A stretch of DNA of 64,000 nucleotides from Corynebacterium hindlerae. Lineage in GTDB: Bacteria; Actinomycetota; Actinomycetes; Mycobacteriales; Mycobacteriaceae. The DNA is taken from NCBI RefSeq assembly GCF_014117265.1, contig NZ_CP059833.1, positions 1,085,069-1,149,068 on the forward strand. The letters are read 5' to 3'. The position numbers and the translations under genes were made by a program. Positions 8,697-17,722 of this stretch are shown here, piece by piece; within the stretch, counting starts at the first letter, position 1, and every line of letters starts with the position of its first letter. Under the pieces are notes generated by a model that made no database searches, was not told where the DNA came from, and saw only the letters and a list, made by a program, of their open reading frames with translations.

Positions 8697-10217
8697 CTAG
8701 TCCATCTGTGGCATCGAGAAGTCAGCGCCGGTGGCAGCACCGGACGGCCAGCGGGAGGTGACGGTCTTGGTCTTGGTGTAGAAGCGGAAGGAGTCCGGGC
8801 CATGCTGGTTCAGGTCGCCGAAGCCGGAGGCCTTCCAACCGCCGAAGGTGTGGTACGCGATCGGCACTGGGATTGGAACGTTGATGCCCACCATGCCGAC
8901 CTGCACGCGCTCAGCGAACTCGCGGGCAGCGGCCCCGTTGCGGGTGAAGATCGCTACACCGTTGCCGTAGACGTGCTCGTTAGGGAGCTTGATGGCTTCT
9001 TCGAAAGACTCGGCGCGCACAATGCTCAGGACCGGGCCGAAGATTTCCTCGGTGTAGATGCTCATGTCCGGGGTGACGTGGTCGAAAAGGGTCGGGGCGA
9101 TGAAGTAGCCACCTTCCAGGGAGTCGCCCTCGAAGTCGGAGTCCGTGGCGCCTTTGCTACGGCCGTCGATCACCAGATCAGCGCCGGCTTTTTCCCCTTC
9201 GTCGATGAGGGACTTAATGCGATCGAGTGCAGACTGCGCCACCACCGGGCCATAGTCGGCCTTCGGGTCCAGGGAGTGCCCCACCCTGAGGGATGGGATG
9301 CGCTCCTCGAGCTTCTTGCGCAGCGTGTTGGCGGTCTCCTCGCCCACTGGCACAGCCACGGAGATAGCCATGCAACGCTCACCAGCGGAGCCGTAGGCGG
9401 CACCGACAATGGCGTCAACGACCTGGTCCATGTCAGCATCCGGGAGGATCAGGGCGTGGTTCTTCGCACCACCGAAGCACTGGGCGCGCTTGCCGGTGGC
9501 AGCGCAGCGCTCGTAGATGTACTGCGCGATCGGGGTGGAGCCCACGAAGCCGACTGCCTTGATGACATCGAAGTCCAGGATCGCGTCTACCGCAGTCTTA
9601 TCACCGTGGACCACGTTGAACACACCGGCTGGGCCACCGGCCTCGATGAACAGCTCCGCCAGGCGAACCGGAACAGATGGGTCGCGCTCCGATGGCTTGA
9701 GGACGAAGGCGTTGCCGCAAGCCAGCGCTGGCCCGGCTTTCCACAGCGGGATCATCGCCGGGAAGTTGAACGGGGTGATACCAGCGACCACACCCAGTGG
9801 CTGGCGCATGGAGTAGACGTCAATGCCAGTGCCTGCGGAGGTGGTGTACTCGCCCTTGAGCAGGTGTGGTGCGCCGAGGGAAAACTCGAGCACGTCCGTG
9901 CCGCGGATGATGTCGCCCTTGGCGTCGTCGAAGGTCTTGCCGTGCTCGAGAGAAAGAGTACGAGCGATCTCATCAATGTTCTCGTTGATCAGTGCAATCC
10001 ACTTCATAATGACGCGGATGCGCTTTTGTGGGTTCGTCTTCGCCCAACCCTGCTGCGCCTGAGCAGCATTAGCGATCACGTCATTGACTTCCTCGGTGGA
10101 AGCCAGCGGGACCTGGCCCTGCACCTGGCCAGTGGATGGGTTCATCACGTCATCGGTGTTCGCGGTGTTGCCTTCTACCTTCTTGCCGCCGATGAAGTGT
10201 GGGATTGTGTACGTCAT
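8697..10217 (-). CDS. mmsA: CoA-acylating methylmalonate-semialdehyde dehydrogenase
   Basis: A 506-residue aldehyde dehydrogenase converting methylmalonate semialdehyde, NAD and CoA to propionyl-CoA. The start at 10217 (MTYTIPHFIGGKK) is chosen because GGAGAT lies 6 bases upstream; the frame open to 10253 lacks such a site. Family marks are NFPAMIPLWK, FVGSTPIAQYIYERC, the MMSDH-specific CFGGAKNHALILPDAD and the catalytic Cys in SAGERCMA. It heads the mmsA-mmsB pair. Myo-inositol catabolism (iolA) uses the same family, but no inositol genes are nearby and a 3-hydroxyisobutyrate dehydrogenase is, so valine catabolism is preferred. Confidence 0.93.
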   Translation of the reverse strand: MTYTIPHFIGGKKVEGNTANTDDVMNPSTGQVQGQVPLASTEEVNDVIANAAQAQQGWAKTNPQKRIRVIMKWIALINENIDEIARTLSLEHGKTFDDAKGDIIRGTDVLEFSLGAPHLLKGEYTTSAGTGIDVYSMRQPLGVVAGITPFNFPAMIPLWKAGPALACGNAFVLKPSERDPSVPVRLAELFIEAGGPAGVFNVVHGDKTAVDAILDFDVIKAVGFVGSTPIAQYIYERCAATGKRAQCFGGAKNHALILPDADMDQVVDAIVGAAYGSAGERCMAISVAVPVGEETANTLRKKLEERIPSLRVGHSLDPKADYGPVVAQSALDRIKSLIDEGEKAGADLVIDGRSKGATDSDFEGDSLEGGYFIAPTLFDHVTPDMSIYTEEIFGPVLSIVRAESFEEAIKLPNEHVYGNGVAIFTRNGAAAREFAERVQVGMVGINVPIPVPIAYHTFGGWKASGFGDLNQHGPDSFRFYTKTKTVTSRWPSGAATGADFSMPQMD

Positions 10218-10644
10218 GATGATCTCCTTCGGGTTACATGTGTCTTGCAACACACAATAGGGAGATCTAGATCACACGGAAAGCATTAAATGACGTTTAC
10301 CCCTATGTGGCGGTTAACGCAGTTCATTGTTATAGCAAGCCCTACCGTAACTAAACCCATCCCCTACATCGACAGGCGAGCTCCACACCACCTCCGACAT
10401 CACACCTTAGGCACCTGAACTTATCTAAATCTTATGTTTCACTTATCTGAAGTAAACCTGTTTTCCAGGCCGGGATGCACCATCCCACCGTTAACCGTCC
10501 TCCATCTCGATTAAAAACGGAAACCTTAACAGCGGATTCCCGTTAACCAAAACTTCCTTCCATCAGGCATAAAAGTAAAACCCGCTACACACACGAACCC
10601 CCTCTTGTCTATCAGCGCAGCGAGACATGTGGGCGAATGTATTT
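10218..10644. other. Intergenic control region upstream of mmsA
   Basis: No gene is supported. On the mmsA side there is an inverted repeat TGTGT-N6-ACACA at 10239-10254 and a 10-bp palindrome GATCTAGATC near 10263-10272, both plausible operators, with a TetR gene available at the far end of the locus. The remainder is unassigned AT-rich sequence ahead of the polysaccharide locus. Confidence 0.45.
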
Positions 10645-10673
10645 TTGACAAAACATCAACATCCTCTTAGTAT
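10645..10673 (+). promoter_or_regulatory. Promoter of the initiating sugar transferase gene
   Basis: A perfect -35 TTGACA (10645-10650) and TAGTAT -10 (10668-10673) are separated by 17 bases. The predicted leader to the ATG at 10807 is about 125 bases, long enough for further control. Confidence 0.65.
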
Positions 10674-10806
10674 CTAAGTCTAATACTGAGGTTTTGCTCA
10701 GCTTTTATTTAGGCCCTTTAGTGCGATCTGCGCCAACGGAACTTAGGCCCATTCCTATAGATGAAATTCATCTCGTTGGCCAGAATGCTGCGAACGAGGA
10801 GAGACT

Positions 10807-11523
10807 ATGCGCACCCAGCCCCACGAACTTGTACTCACCCCCGTCATCGCCGACTCTTTTCCGCTCCAGCAGACACATGTTCACCCGCCTCGAACGGAAA
10901 GCGCTACCTACCTTGTCATCAAGCGAGTCTTTGACGCCAGCTTTGCATTCAGCGCTATCATCATACTTTCTCCGCTACTGGCTGTTATTGCACTCTTGAT
11001 CAAGCTGCAAGACGGTGGGCCAGTATTGTTCACCCAGCTCCGTGTCGGTCACAACCAAAAGCCGATTAGGATGTACAAGTTCCGCACCATGCGCACCGAT
11101 GCCGAAAAGATGCTCCCCCATCTCATGGAGGTCACTGCTGGTTCAGAGGAACGAGCCGGAAACAATGTGCTTTTTAAACTGAAGGACGACCCCCGTGTCA
11201 CGAAACTCGGGACGTTCCTTCGCCAGTACAGCCTCGATGAGCTTCCACAGCTTTTCAACGTGTTGCAGGGCAACATGTCTCTGATCGGGCCACGACCTCC
11301 ACTGCCACGTGAAGTAGAAAACTTTGACCAGCGCGCCCTGCACAAATTCGATGTCAAACCAGGAATCACGGGACTGTGGCAAACGATGGGGCGTTCCAAT
11401 CTCCCTTGGGAGGAAGCCATTGCCTTAGACCTGCATTACGTCGAGCACCGCAGTATAGCTATGGATACCAAGATCTTTTTCCGCACCTTCAAGGTCGTTC
11501 TATCCCGTGAGGGCGCCTACTAG
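10807..11523 (+). CDS. Initiating sugar-phosphate transferase (WbaP/WcaJ-like)
   Basis: A 238-residue polyprenyl-phosphate sugar-phosphotransferase that transfers a sugar 1-phosphate from a nucleotide sugar to the lipid carrier, the first step of capsule or exopolysaccharide assembly. One N-terminal hydrophobic hairpin (residues about 43-65) is followed by the catalytic domain with KFRTMRTDAE, KLGTFLRQYSLDELPQLFNV, MSLIGPRPPLP and KPGITGLWQ. GAGGAG precedes the ATG. It is a short, catalytic-domain-only form without the multi-TM N-terminal part of full WbaP. It is transcribed toward the rest of the cluster, which lies on the other strand. The donor sugar cannot be read from the sequence. Confidence 0.9.
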   Translation: MRTQPHELVLTPVIADSFPLQQTHVHPPRTESATYLVIKRVFDASFAFSAIIILSPLLAVIALLIKLQDGGPVLFTQLRVGHNQKPIRMYKFRTMRTDAEKMLPHLMEVTAGSEERAGNNVLFKLKDDPRVTKLGTFLRQYSLDELPQLFNVLQGNMSLIGPRPPLPREVENFDQRALHKFDVKPGITGLWQTMGRSNLPWEEAIALDLHYVEHRSIAMDTKIFFRTFKVVLSREGAY

Positions 11524-11546
11524 AGCTGGTAAGCGCACATTTCCGC

Positions 11547-11575
11547 GCTGCGGATAGCGATTAGCTTTCCGCAGC
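11547..11575 (+). terminator. Hairpin after the sugar transferase gene
   Basis: Arms GCTGCGGA and TCCGCAGC enclose a 13-base loop 24 bases past the stop codon and are followed by AATTTG rather than a clean T-tract. It is a possible weak terminator. Confidence 0.45.
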
Positions 11576-11629
11576 AATTTGCTACGCCTTCAGCCTTCAT
11601 CTACCTGCGTTTTTCTGCTAGTAAGGCGA

Positions 11630-11657
11630 AGGGATTTGTCTCGCGCGGGAAATCCCT
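11630..11657. repeat. AGGGATTT hairpin
   Basis: AGGGATTT and AAATCCCT arms enclose a 12-base loop, and the pairing can extend outward through GCGA/TCGC with a mismatch. A similar hairpin, with the same AGGGATTTGTC left side and CCCTATC right side, occurs at 5693-5722 after the GH13 genes. Both sit between convergent genes, so they may be related terminator hairpins. Confidence 0.45.
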
Positions 11658-11663
11658 ATCGCA

Positions 11664-11710
11664 TAACCTTTACAGGGGGCAGCTGTTACAGCTGCCCCCT
11701 GTAAAGGTTA
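11664..11710. repeat. Perfect 22-bp inverted repeat overlapping a stop codon
   Basis: Two exactly complementary 22-base arms with a 3-base loop (TTA). The left arm begins TAACCTTTACAGGGGG. The distal end contains the stop codon of the leftward WecG-like gene. No T-tract follows on either strand. It is probably a strong bidirectional transcription stop or mRNA-end stabiliser between convergent genes. Confidence 0.75.
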
Positions 11711-12421
11711 GCGTTGGAAACCGGTAGCGGTCACACGATGTGGTAGTCGTTTGAAGTACCCGACTACGTCTTTTCGTCGCTTGACAAAGTCGACTGCGTC
11801 AATGGTGTACCTCCGGATTAGCCTGCGAGGTTCATGAGCGATGCGCCAGGCCCACCCTAGTCGTAGTTTGTGGATAATCGGCGGGAAGTATTGCTGTTTG
11901 CTGGCTAGCTGGCTTACCCAGCCTCCTGCGGTACAGACGATGGCTTCCGGAAACAGTCGATGCATTTCTAATGCGACGGTATCTTGCAGGCCAGCGCCTA
12001 ATCCCAGCACGATGACATCCGGGCGAAACTCGTGGAGCTTATGTGGGTCGCGACGCAGCTCTGCAAGCTCACCAAAACCATCAAAACCAATTGCCTTATG
12101 CGCGGTGATCCGCTGGGCGGCTGCACGCGCGATGCCTGGTTCTGCGCCAATAACGGCGATCCGGGAACCTGGCTGCAAGATGTCGTCGAAAAGCACTGGC
12201 AATACCAGGTCGGCGGAGGTACGACCAATCCCTAAGCCGTTCCTCATGAGGAGCAGTTGTAATAGGGTACCGTCAATTCCAATCGCGCTCATGAGAGCGA
12301 GTTCCTCCCGGTCAGTGCGAAAAACTGACCAGTGGTTAAGCCAGGTGACCACCGTGCCGGGACGGGCGATTTCCCGCGCGAACGAGTCCACTACATCAGG
12401 AAAAGCTGTTTTGGTTGTCAT
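11708..12421 (-). CDS. WecG/TagA/CpsF family glycosyltransferase
   Basis: A 237-residue GT26-type transferase, the family that adds N-acetylmannosaminuronic acid, N-acetylmannosamine or related sugars to lipid-linked precursors. Visible marks are the N-terminal TWLNHWSVF, SAIGIDGTLL, the Rossmann-like RIAVIGAEPGIA, DVIVLGLGAGLQD and the C-terminal signature LGWAWRIAHEPRRLIRRY. Its start overlaps the stop of the large fibrinogen-like gene by 4 bases (ATGA), so the two are co-translated. It probably adds the second or a later sugar of the repeat unit. The exact donor is unknown. Confidence 0.87.
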   Translation of the reverse strand: MTTKTAFPDVVDSFAREIARPGTVVTWLNHWSVFRTDREELALMSAIGIDGTLLQLLLMRNGLGIGRTSADLVLPVLFDDILQPGSRIAVIGAEPGIARAAAQRITAHKAIGFDGFGELAELRRDPHKLHEFRPDVIVLGLGAGLQDTVALEMHRLFPEAIVCTAGGWVSQLASKQQYFPPIIHKLRLGWAWRIAHEPRRLIRRYTIDAVDFVKRRKDVVGYFKRLPHRVTATGFQR

Positions 12422-15400
12422 GGTTTAATCACCTTTGCTGTCATGTCGAAGGTCACATTCGGTGTGGCGCGGTAATTGACGTGTGTTTCCACCCCGATTC
12501 GGTTGGCGCCATCATGGAGCGACGCCACGGGGATTTGGATTACGAGGGGCTCTGCGGCGGCAGTCTCAGTGTGAACTGCACGGTTGGCGTAGGTGAAGTG
12601 GTTTATCTCCCCGTCATCAAGCCGCAACCGCCCGACTTCCATTCCGTTGACTCGCACCAACGCTCCATCGTCAGCCCGGACCCGGAACTCAATCACGGCG
12701 TCCGCGGGCAACGTTTCCTTATCGATCCTCAAGTCATGCGCGAAGTACGTGGTAATCGGACGTTTGGTTCCGGTTAACTCAATCGACGTCGCCAGGGATG
12801 TTTCTCCCCAACCAAGGGGCGCCGATCCTTGCTGCCAGTCGGTCAATTGACCTGCGGTGTGCCAGTGTGTCTCTGGTTCCTCATCTTGGGACCAGTACTG
12901 CCATTGGCTGCCAGCCCCGATCAGCTCCTCTTCGTTGGTGAGCGTTGGAAGGTCAGGTTGCGTGGGCGAGTCGACGGCCGGTGTGAAGTCGCTAATGTGC
13001 AACGACCCGTCAAAGCTCATCGACGCACTACCTCGATAATTTAGGTGCGTTTCCACTCCAATGGTGTTAGTTCCGGCGCTAAGCCAAGATGACGGAATGC
13101 TCAGCGAGTGCCGCTCCGCGTGCGCAGCTCCCAGGGGTACAGCACCGTTGGCGCGGGTATCGGGAGTGACGGCGCCGGATCCCATTCGAATTCGGCTGAC
13201 TTCACGGCCGTTGAGGTAGACCACGGCGCCATCATCTGCCACAACTTCCAACGTGGCCGTCGTGAAGCTCTTCGGATCAGTCACCTCAAAGTCCTTGGCA
13301 AACCACGTAGTAATCGGTCGCCCATTTGCCGGTGGGGTGATTTGGGTTGTCAGCAACTTGCCACCATATCCAAGTGGCGCGACGCCTTCCGCCCACGAAC
13401 TACGATCAGCCGCTGGCAGGTTCCAACCAGCTTCGACAGGGCCTTGGTTATAGGAGTACTGCCACGATTCCCCTGCTCCGATGAGAACGCTTGGGTTGTT
13501 TTCCGCTTCCTGCGGGCTCGGGGCGTGCGCCACCGGCGTTGTCATTGAGAAATTGCCAGCCTTATCGACGGCCCGTACAAAGAATCGATTCTCTCCGCCA
13601 TGCGGGACCCGGGCACGCGGCGCATTAACTGTTGCGATTACCCGATCATCACGCAGCACCTGGTAGTTTTCCGCATCTGCAACAGGCTCCCAACTCAAGT
13701 TCACTGAGTCAGCCGTTGTACCCGAAGTGGACAGCTGCGTTGGCGCTGCAGGGGGCTGGACGTCCTTGGCTGGAAAACGAACAAATCCCCCATTCCATTG
13801 CGAGGAATTAAGCGTGGTAAACGAACCAGTGAAGTCTCCACCTGCCCACACCGCACCGTCAGAAGCGACAAACAGTGCCCATGCGCCCGCATTTTTCGAT
13901 TTGAGCTTGTACGGAGAGAACTGACCAAGCTGCTTTCCAGTAGCAGCATCCCATGCTCCGAACCACTGGATGTTGTCCGAACGCGTCCATTCGTTACTCA
14001 ATGTAGGCCACGAATAGGCATTTTCATAGGTGTTTTGCGAGCAATGGCAACCTGCGTACGTGACAGAGCCATCGGAGGCTATTGCTTGAAAATCCCCGCC
14101 TCGGGTTTTGGTCACGGACCCTGATACTCGCTGCAAAGTCTCTGGGTCATAGCCAAAGAGCGCATGCTGCGCGCCACCAAAGAACACCAAACCACCGGAG
14201 TGGTCCACTGCTTGTTGATAGGTTTGCGGTTCGTGGAAAAAACTGCCCTGGAAGTTTAATTTGGAATCGACTGCTGCACCAGGCGCCGCGGAGATCGCTG
14301 CGGCTTTCTTTACTGTCGTCTTGCCGGAAGTAGTGAAGTACCCCGCAACATACACAGTGGAAGCAGATTCATCGGTATCGATATCCAGTACCGTTCCATT
14401 AAATTCGGGATTCCAACTCCGATCTGGGGTGCCGTTAAGATTCACGCGCCCCGCAGCTCGGCCATATACGAAGTGGTTGTGGCCCGTGGTGAAGTGCGTG
14501 AAGTTTCCGCCTACGTAGATCTTGTCTCCGCCTAAGGCCAGGGATTTAACACTCACCATGCCACCGGATAGTCGGTTGATAATCTGCAGGTTCCAAGTCT
14601 CATCGATGGCGCCGGTAGCGGGATCAACCAGCACAGTGCCGGAGTGGGGCTGGCCATTAGCGGTGCGAAAATCTCCACCGATGAGCAATTTCCCGTTGGG
14701 CATTGCCACAAGCGCTTTGGCCTGGTTATCCAAAGTGACGTTAAACTCTGGGCGTAGTTCGCCGGTGGTTTTGTCAAAAGCTGCGATGCCGGTACGCGGC
14801 ATCACAGTGCTACTCCGACGCTCTTCGGCCTGAGTGAAGTTACCAGCGACAAACATGGTATCGCCGATTTCCGCGAATGCCTGGACGGGCGCATTACCTT
14901 CGGTGGTGCGACCATTGAGGTTCCCCGTCACTCCCCAGGTGGTGGGAGAAGCGAAGTTCGACGCTATTGGGCGCTGATGAGAGGAGTCCAGACCTGAATC
15001 AGCGATGCGCTCAAAACGCGGGTCGCTGGCAGAAACTCGAGGCCGAATATAGACCTCCGTGTAGGGCACAGGCATGTTGCCAGTCGCACTCCACAAGAAG
15101 TCTCCCGGATCTTTGCTACCTCCCCATGCGAAAGGACCATAGGCGAAGCCGAGCTGGTATTCCCGCTGATTGCTTTCTGTCAAATCGAGCGATCGCCACA
15201 TGGAGTCAATGCCAAAGCGCTCGTCCATGGATGCTGCTTTGAACCATTGACCGAAATCTTCGTACCGGAACAGTGGTGCGTGGTCTGATGCCAAGCTCCA
15301 CGACCATGTTGTCATTCGCTCCGGAATGAGGTTCATTGCCCGGAACTGGGTGCCGGCACTGTCAGCGGATCGCACGATGCGGATGCCTTCCGGCAACTGA

Positions 15401-15828
15401 TTCACCGCAGTGCCAGCGAGCAATCCGTCAATCTTTTCCGCAGCTAGCTGCGCGACTGGGAAGTCTTCTGGCGTGCGGTTGCGCGTCAATAGGTCCGCAG
15501 GAGTGCGCTGGCCGTCCGGATAACGATCCCATCCTTCCCGCCCCTTACCAATGAGAACCCAGCCGCCACCTGCACTGGTTTGATCACAAAAGAATTGTGC
15601 AGGGGCCGACATTTGCGGGGTGTAGAGCCAGTAAACACCGTCTTTACTCTGGGGAGCTTGTTGTTTAATTTCCCAACAGGATGCTGCTGCTGTTGCTGAC
15701 GTCGTACCGTCTCGGACGACAGAACCCGCAACCACATCAGCGGACTGTGCTACGGGAGGAACCCCGAGACTGGTCACACTGAGTAGGATGCCTGCGACGA
15801 GTGCGCTGACTCGACGAAGTCGTTGCAT
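12418..15828 (-). CDS. Large secreted fibrinogen-like / propeller-like protein of the polysaccharide locus
   Basis: A 1136-residue exported protein. The start at 15828 (MQRLRRV) gives a standard signal peptide with AxA-like cleavage near residue 30 (VAQSA-DVV); the frame to 15873 only adds a charged head. Domains in order are: a fibrinogen-like subdomain (about 50-100, FFCDQTSAGGGWVLIG, the YCDxxxxGGGW-type motif); a stretch to about 280 with Trp- and Asp-rich turns; a long repeated region to about 690 with motifs such as KLLIGGDFRTANG, KIYVGGNFTHF and VWAGGDFTG, likely a beta-propeller; a fibronectin type III domain (about 690-780); and two repeats of about 160 residues, each opening with IGAG-x-WQY and containing ADDGA-VNG-EV and IGVETH-NYR. 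No LPXTG or C-terminal TM is present. Carbohydrate binding or surface display with the polymer is inferred from location. Confidence 0.8.
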   Translation of the reverse strand: MQRLRRVSALVAGILLSVTSLGVPPVAQSADVVAGSVVRDGTTSATAAASCWEIKQQAPQSKDGVYWLYTPQMSAPAQFFCDQTSAGGGWVLIGKGREGWDRYPDGQRTPADLLTRNRTPEDFPVAQLAAEKIDGLLAGTAVNQLPEGIRIVRSADSAGTQFRAMNLIPERMTTWSWSLASDHAPLFRYEDFGQWFKAASMDERFGIDSMWRSLDLTESNQREYQLGFAYGPFAWGGSKDPGDFLWSATGNMPVPYTEVYIRPRVSASDPRFERIADSGLDSSHQRPIASNFASPTTWGVTGNLNGRTTEGNAPVQAFAEIGDTMFVAGNFTQAEERRSSTVMPRTGIAAFDKTTGELRPEFNVTLDNQAKALVAMPNGKLLIGGDFRTANGQPHSGTVLVDPATGAIDETWNLQIINRLSGGMVSVKSLALGGDKIYVGGNFTHFTTGHNHFVYGRAAGRVNLNGTPDRSWNPEFNGTVLDIDTDESASTVYVAGYFTTSGKTTVKKAAAISAAPGAAVDSKLNFQGSFFHEPQTYQQAVDHSGGLVFFGGAQHALFGYDPETLQRVSGSVTKTRGGDFQAIASDGSVTYAGCHCSQNTYENAYSWPTLSNEWTRSDNIQWFGAWDAATGKQLGQFSPYKLKSKNAGAWALFVASDGAVWAGGDFTGSFTTLNSSQWNGGFVRFPAKDVQPPAAPTQLSTSGTTADSVNLSWEPVADAENYQVLRDDRVIATVNAPRARVPHGGENRFFVRAVDKAGNFSMTTPVAHAPSPQEAENNPSVLIGAGESWQYSYNQGPVEAGWNLPAADRSSWAEGVAPLGYGGKLLTTQITPPANGRPITTWFAKDFEVTDPKSFTTATLEVVADDGAVVYLNGREVSRIRMGSGAVTPDTRANGAVPLGAAHAERHSLSIPSSWLSAGTNTIGVETHLNYRGSASMSFDGSLHISDFTPAVDSPTQPDLPTLTNEEELIGAGSQWQYWSQDEEPETHWHTAGQLTDWQQGSAPLGWGETSLATSIELTGTKRPITTYFAHDLRIDKETLPADAVIEFRVRADDGALVRVNGMEVGRLRLDDGEINHFTYANRAVHTETAAAEPLVIQIPVASLHDGANRIGVETHVNYRATPNVTFDMTAKVIKP

Positions 15829-16058
15829 GTTTTCTACCTTTGCCACCGATCCGCATCGCCGTCGGTGGATCAAGTAGTCACACTCAGACAGCTAGCGTAC
15901 AAGAATTACAACTTGATACATTAATGTTTTTCTTAGGTTTTCAGCAATTTTCTGTCATTAAACCAGGCTTGCAGGGTAAAAAATAAGTGTTTACCCCTGT
16001 TTATAAGAGCGAGGTTAGCTGAATATAATTTACTGCTACTATTAATAATACTTTGTTG

Positions 16059-17564
16059 TTATCTGTTTTGCTGAGCGTGCAACGTAGCCAGTAAGCCATC
16101 CAACTGCAGCTCTTCACGCAACTTCCAACAAAGAACAAAGAAGACGACTACACCCCCACCCCCCGTCACACACAACGACATCAAAGTGTTGCCCCACAAG
16201 ACCAACACCGCACAAGCTGGCAGCCCAAAGGCAGCTAACACGACAGCTAATGGACGCAATACCTCAAGGGGCTGCATGGAGATTCCCAAAAACACCCGCA
16301 CTTCAACGGCAGCCAGTAACGCATCAAGCACTTGACATACCATCCACACCAGAGCTGCTCCCGGCAATCCGAAAGCAGGAATGAGCACTAGGTTTCCCAC
16401 AACGCAGATGACCAGCACAATTGCTTTATTTGCAGCAGCCCATCCACTCCTACCACTCATGATGAGCAGCGAATGAATATTGCCAGCCATGAAGGTGACC
16501 GCCATACCCAACGCCAGGATGGACAACGACAGCGCTCCAGGAACAAATTCTTCCCCAAACAACCCCAGAAACACTGGAGAAAAGATGCCCAACAAGACAT
16601 ATGCCGGTGACGCCAAGAGCACCAACCATATTGATGCCGTTGTGTACAGTTCACATACCTGCTCATTTTGTTTCCGATGCAGCAGCGCCGAAAACTTCGG
16701 GGAAACTACAACACGCAATGCGGCGTCGACAAGCAGCCCTGCCTGAATAAACCGCGCTGCACCACCATAAACACCTGCAGCTTGGTCACTCAGCAGCCAA
16801 CCGATCATGAGGACAGGAAGCCAAGCCAGCGCTTGCTCCAAACCAGCCGAGACAGTACGCGGGGTAGCAAAACGCCACACTTCGAACCATCGCTGCCAGG
16901 ATGGCAACCGAGGCCCCAACACCGCACCCTCCAGCACCTTAATGTGCTGCATGACCAGGCCTCCAGCAACAACAGAAAGCAGGACAAACGGCACCGCCCA
17001 CGCCACCGAGACCACAGCGATTGAGCCCGCACCTAGGATTGCAATGACGACAAAGATGGGGCGCAGCAGCGGAAGCGCGATGTTAGAAATCAGAACGTAC
17101 TCCCGCACAGAGCCAAGGGATCGCAAGATCGCCGTCACTGTGAGCATGACAGCCCCAAAAGGAACCAGCAGCATCACCGCCCGCACGGCATCGCGCAGTA
17201 CGCCATTTTCCTCGGCCCAGATGAAGGGGGACAGCACTTCCATCACTGCGGTGAGCAGCACGCTCACCCCCAGCGCCGTACCAACGCAGGCTACAGCTGC
17301 CGAAAACACTTTAGGAGCGTCGTCTACCTTTACACGAGGAATCAGGTAGATGGAGGTAGAGTCCATTCCAAATTTTGCGAAGGCCAACACCATAGCGAAG
17401 ATACCTGTGACCTGGAAGAACAGACCGGCGCCCTCCGCCCCCATCAAGCGGGATACGATCACGGTGAGTACGAAACCCATGCCCGCGCTAAACGCTGAGC
17501 CAACAAAACTCAGCGATCCACCGCGAGCTAACTCCTTGCGTTGGGCTTGGTGACTAGCCACCAT
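16059..17564 (-). CDS. Wzx-like polysaccharide flippase
   Basis: A 501-residue membrane protein with about 12-14 hydrophobic segments. The N-terminal pattern LARGGSLSFVGSAFSAGMGFVLTVIVSRLMGAEGAG is split typical of the MOP-superfamily oligosaccharide flippases, as is FGLPGAALVWM near the C-terminus. AAAGGAGCC lies upstream of the ATG. It would move undecaprenyl-linked repeat units across the membrane for polymerisation by the Wzy-like protein encoded nearby. It is divergent from the small lipoprotein gene, with a 158-base spacer that should carry both promoters, and a 230-base AT-rich spacer separates it from the large secreted-protein gene. Confidence 0.87.
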   Translation of the reverse strand: MVASHQAQRKELARGGSLSFVGSAFSAGMGFVLTVIVSRLMGAEGAGLFFQVTGIFAMVLAFAKFGMDSTSIYLIPRVKVDDAPKVFSAAVACVGTALGVSVLLTAVMEVLSPFIWAEENGVLRDAVRAVMLLVPFGAVMLTVTAILRSLGSVREYVLISNIALPLLRPIFVVIAILGAGSIAVVSVAWAVPFVLLSVVAGGLVMQHIKVLEGAVLGPRLPSWQRWFEVWRFATPRTVSAGLEQALAWLPVLMIGWLLSDQAAGVYGGAARFIQAGLLVDAALRVVVSPKFSALLHRKQNEQVCELYTTASIWLVLLASPAYVLLGIFSPVFLGLFGEEFVPGALSLSILALGMAVTFMAGNIHSLLIMSGRSGWAAANKAIVLVICVVGNLVLIPAFGLPGAALVWMVCQVLDALLAAVEVRVFLGISMQPLEVLRPLAVVLAAFGLPACAVLVLWGNTLMSLCVTGGGGVVVFFVLCWKLREELQLDGLLATLHAQQNR

Positions 17565-17722
17565 AGGATCGGCTCCTTTCCACTGAGCAGGGCCTAGCCA
17601 GTACCCGATTGCAGTAAATGCTAGATCCTGAGTATAGAATGATTTTAAAATTAAGCTTTTTTATGAATTTACTGATGGATTGGTTTGCGTATTCCATTGG
17701 TCTTTCGGATGAGCGGAGCACA

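Noticed and set aside
8802..10289. 495-codon open frame on the plus strand
   Set aside because: It is entirely antisense to mmsA, which has all catalytic motifs; the translation has no recognisable family pattern.
10694..10999. Open frame ahead of and overlapping the sugar transferase gene
   Set aside because: It overlaps the real gene in another frame and lacks a good ribosome site; the region is better explained as promoter and leader.
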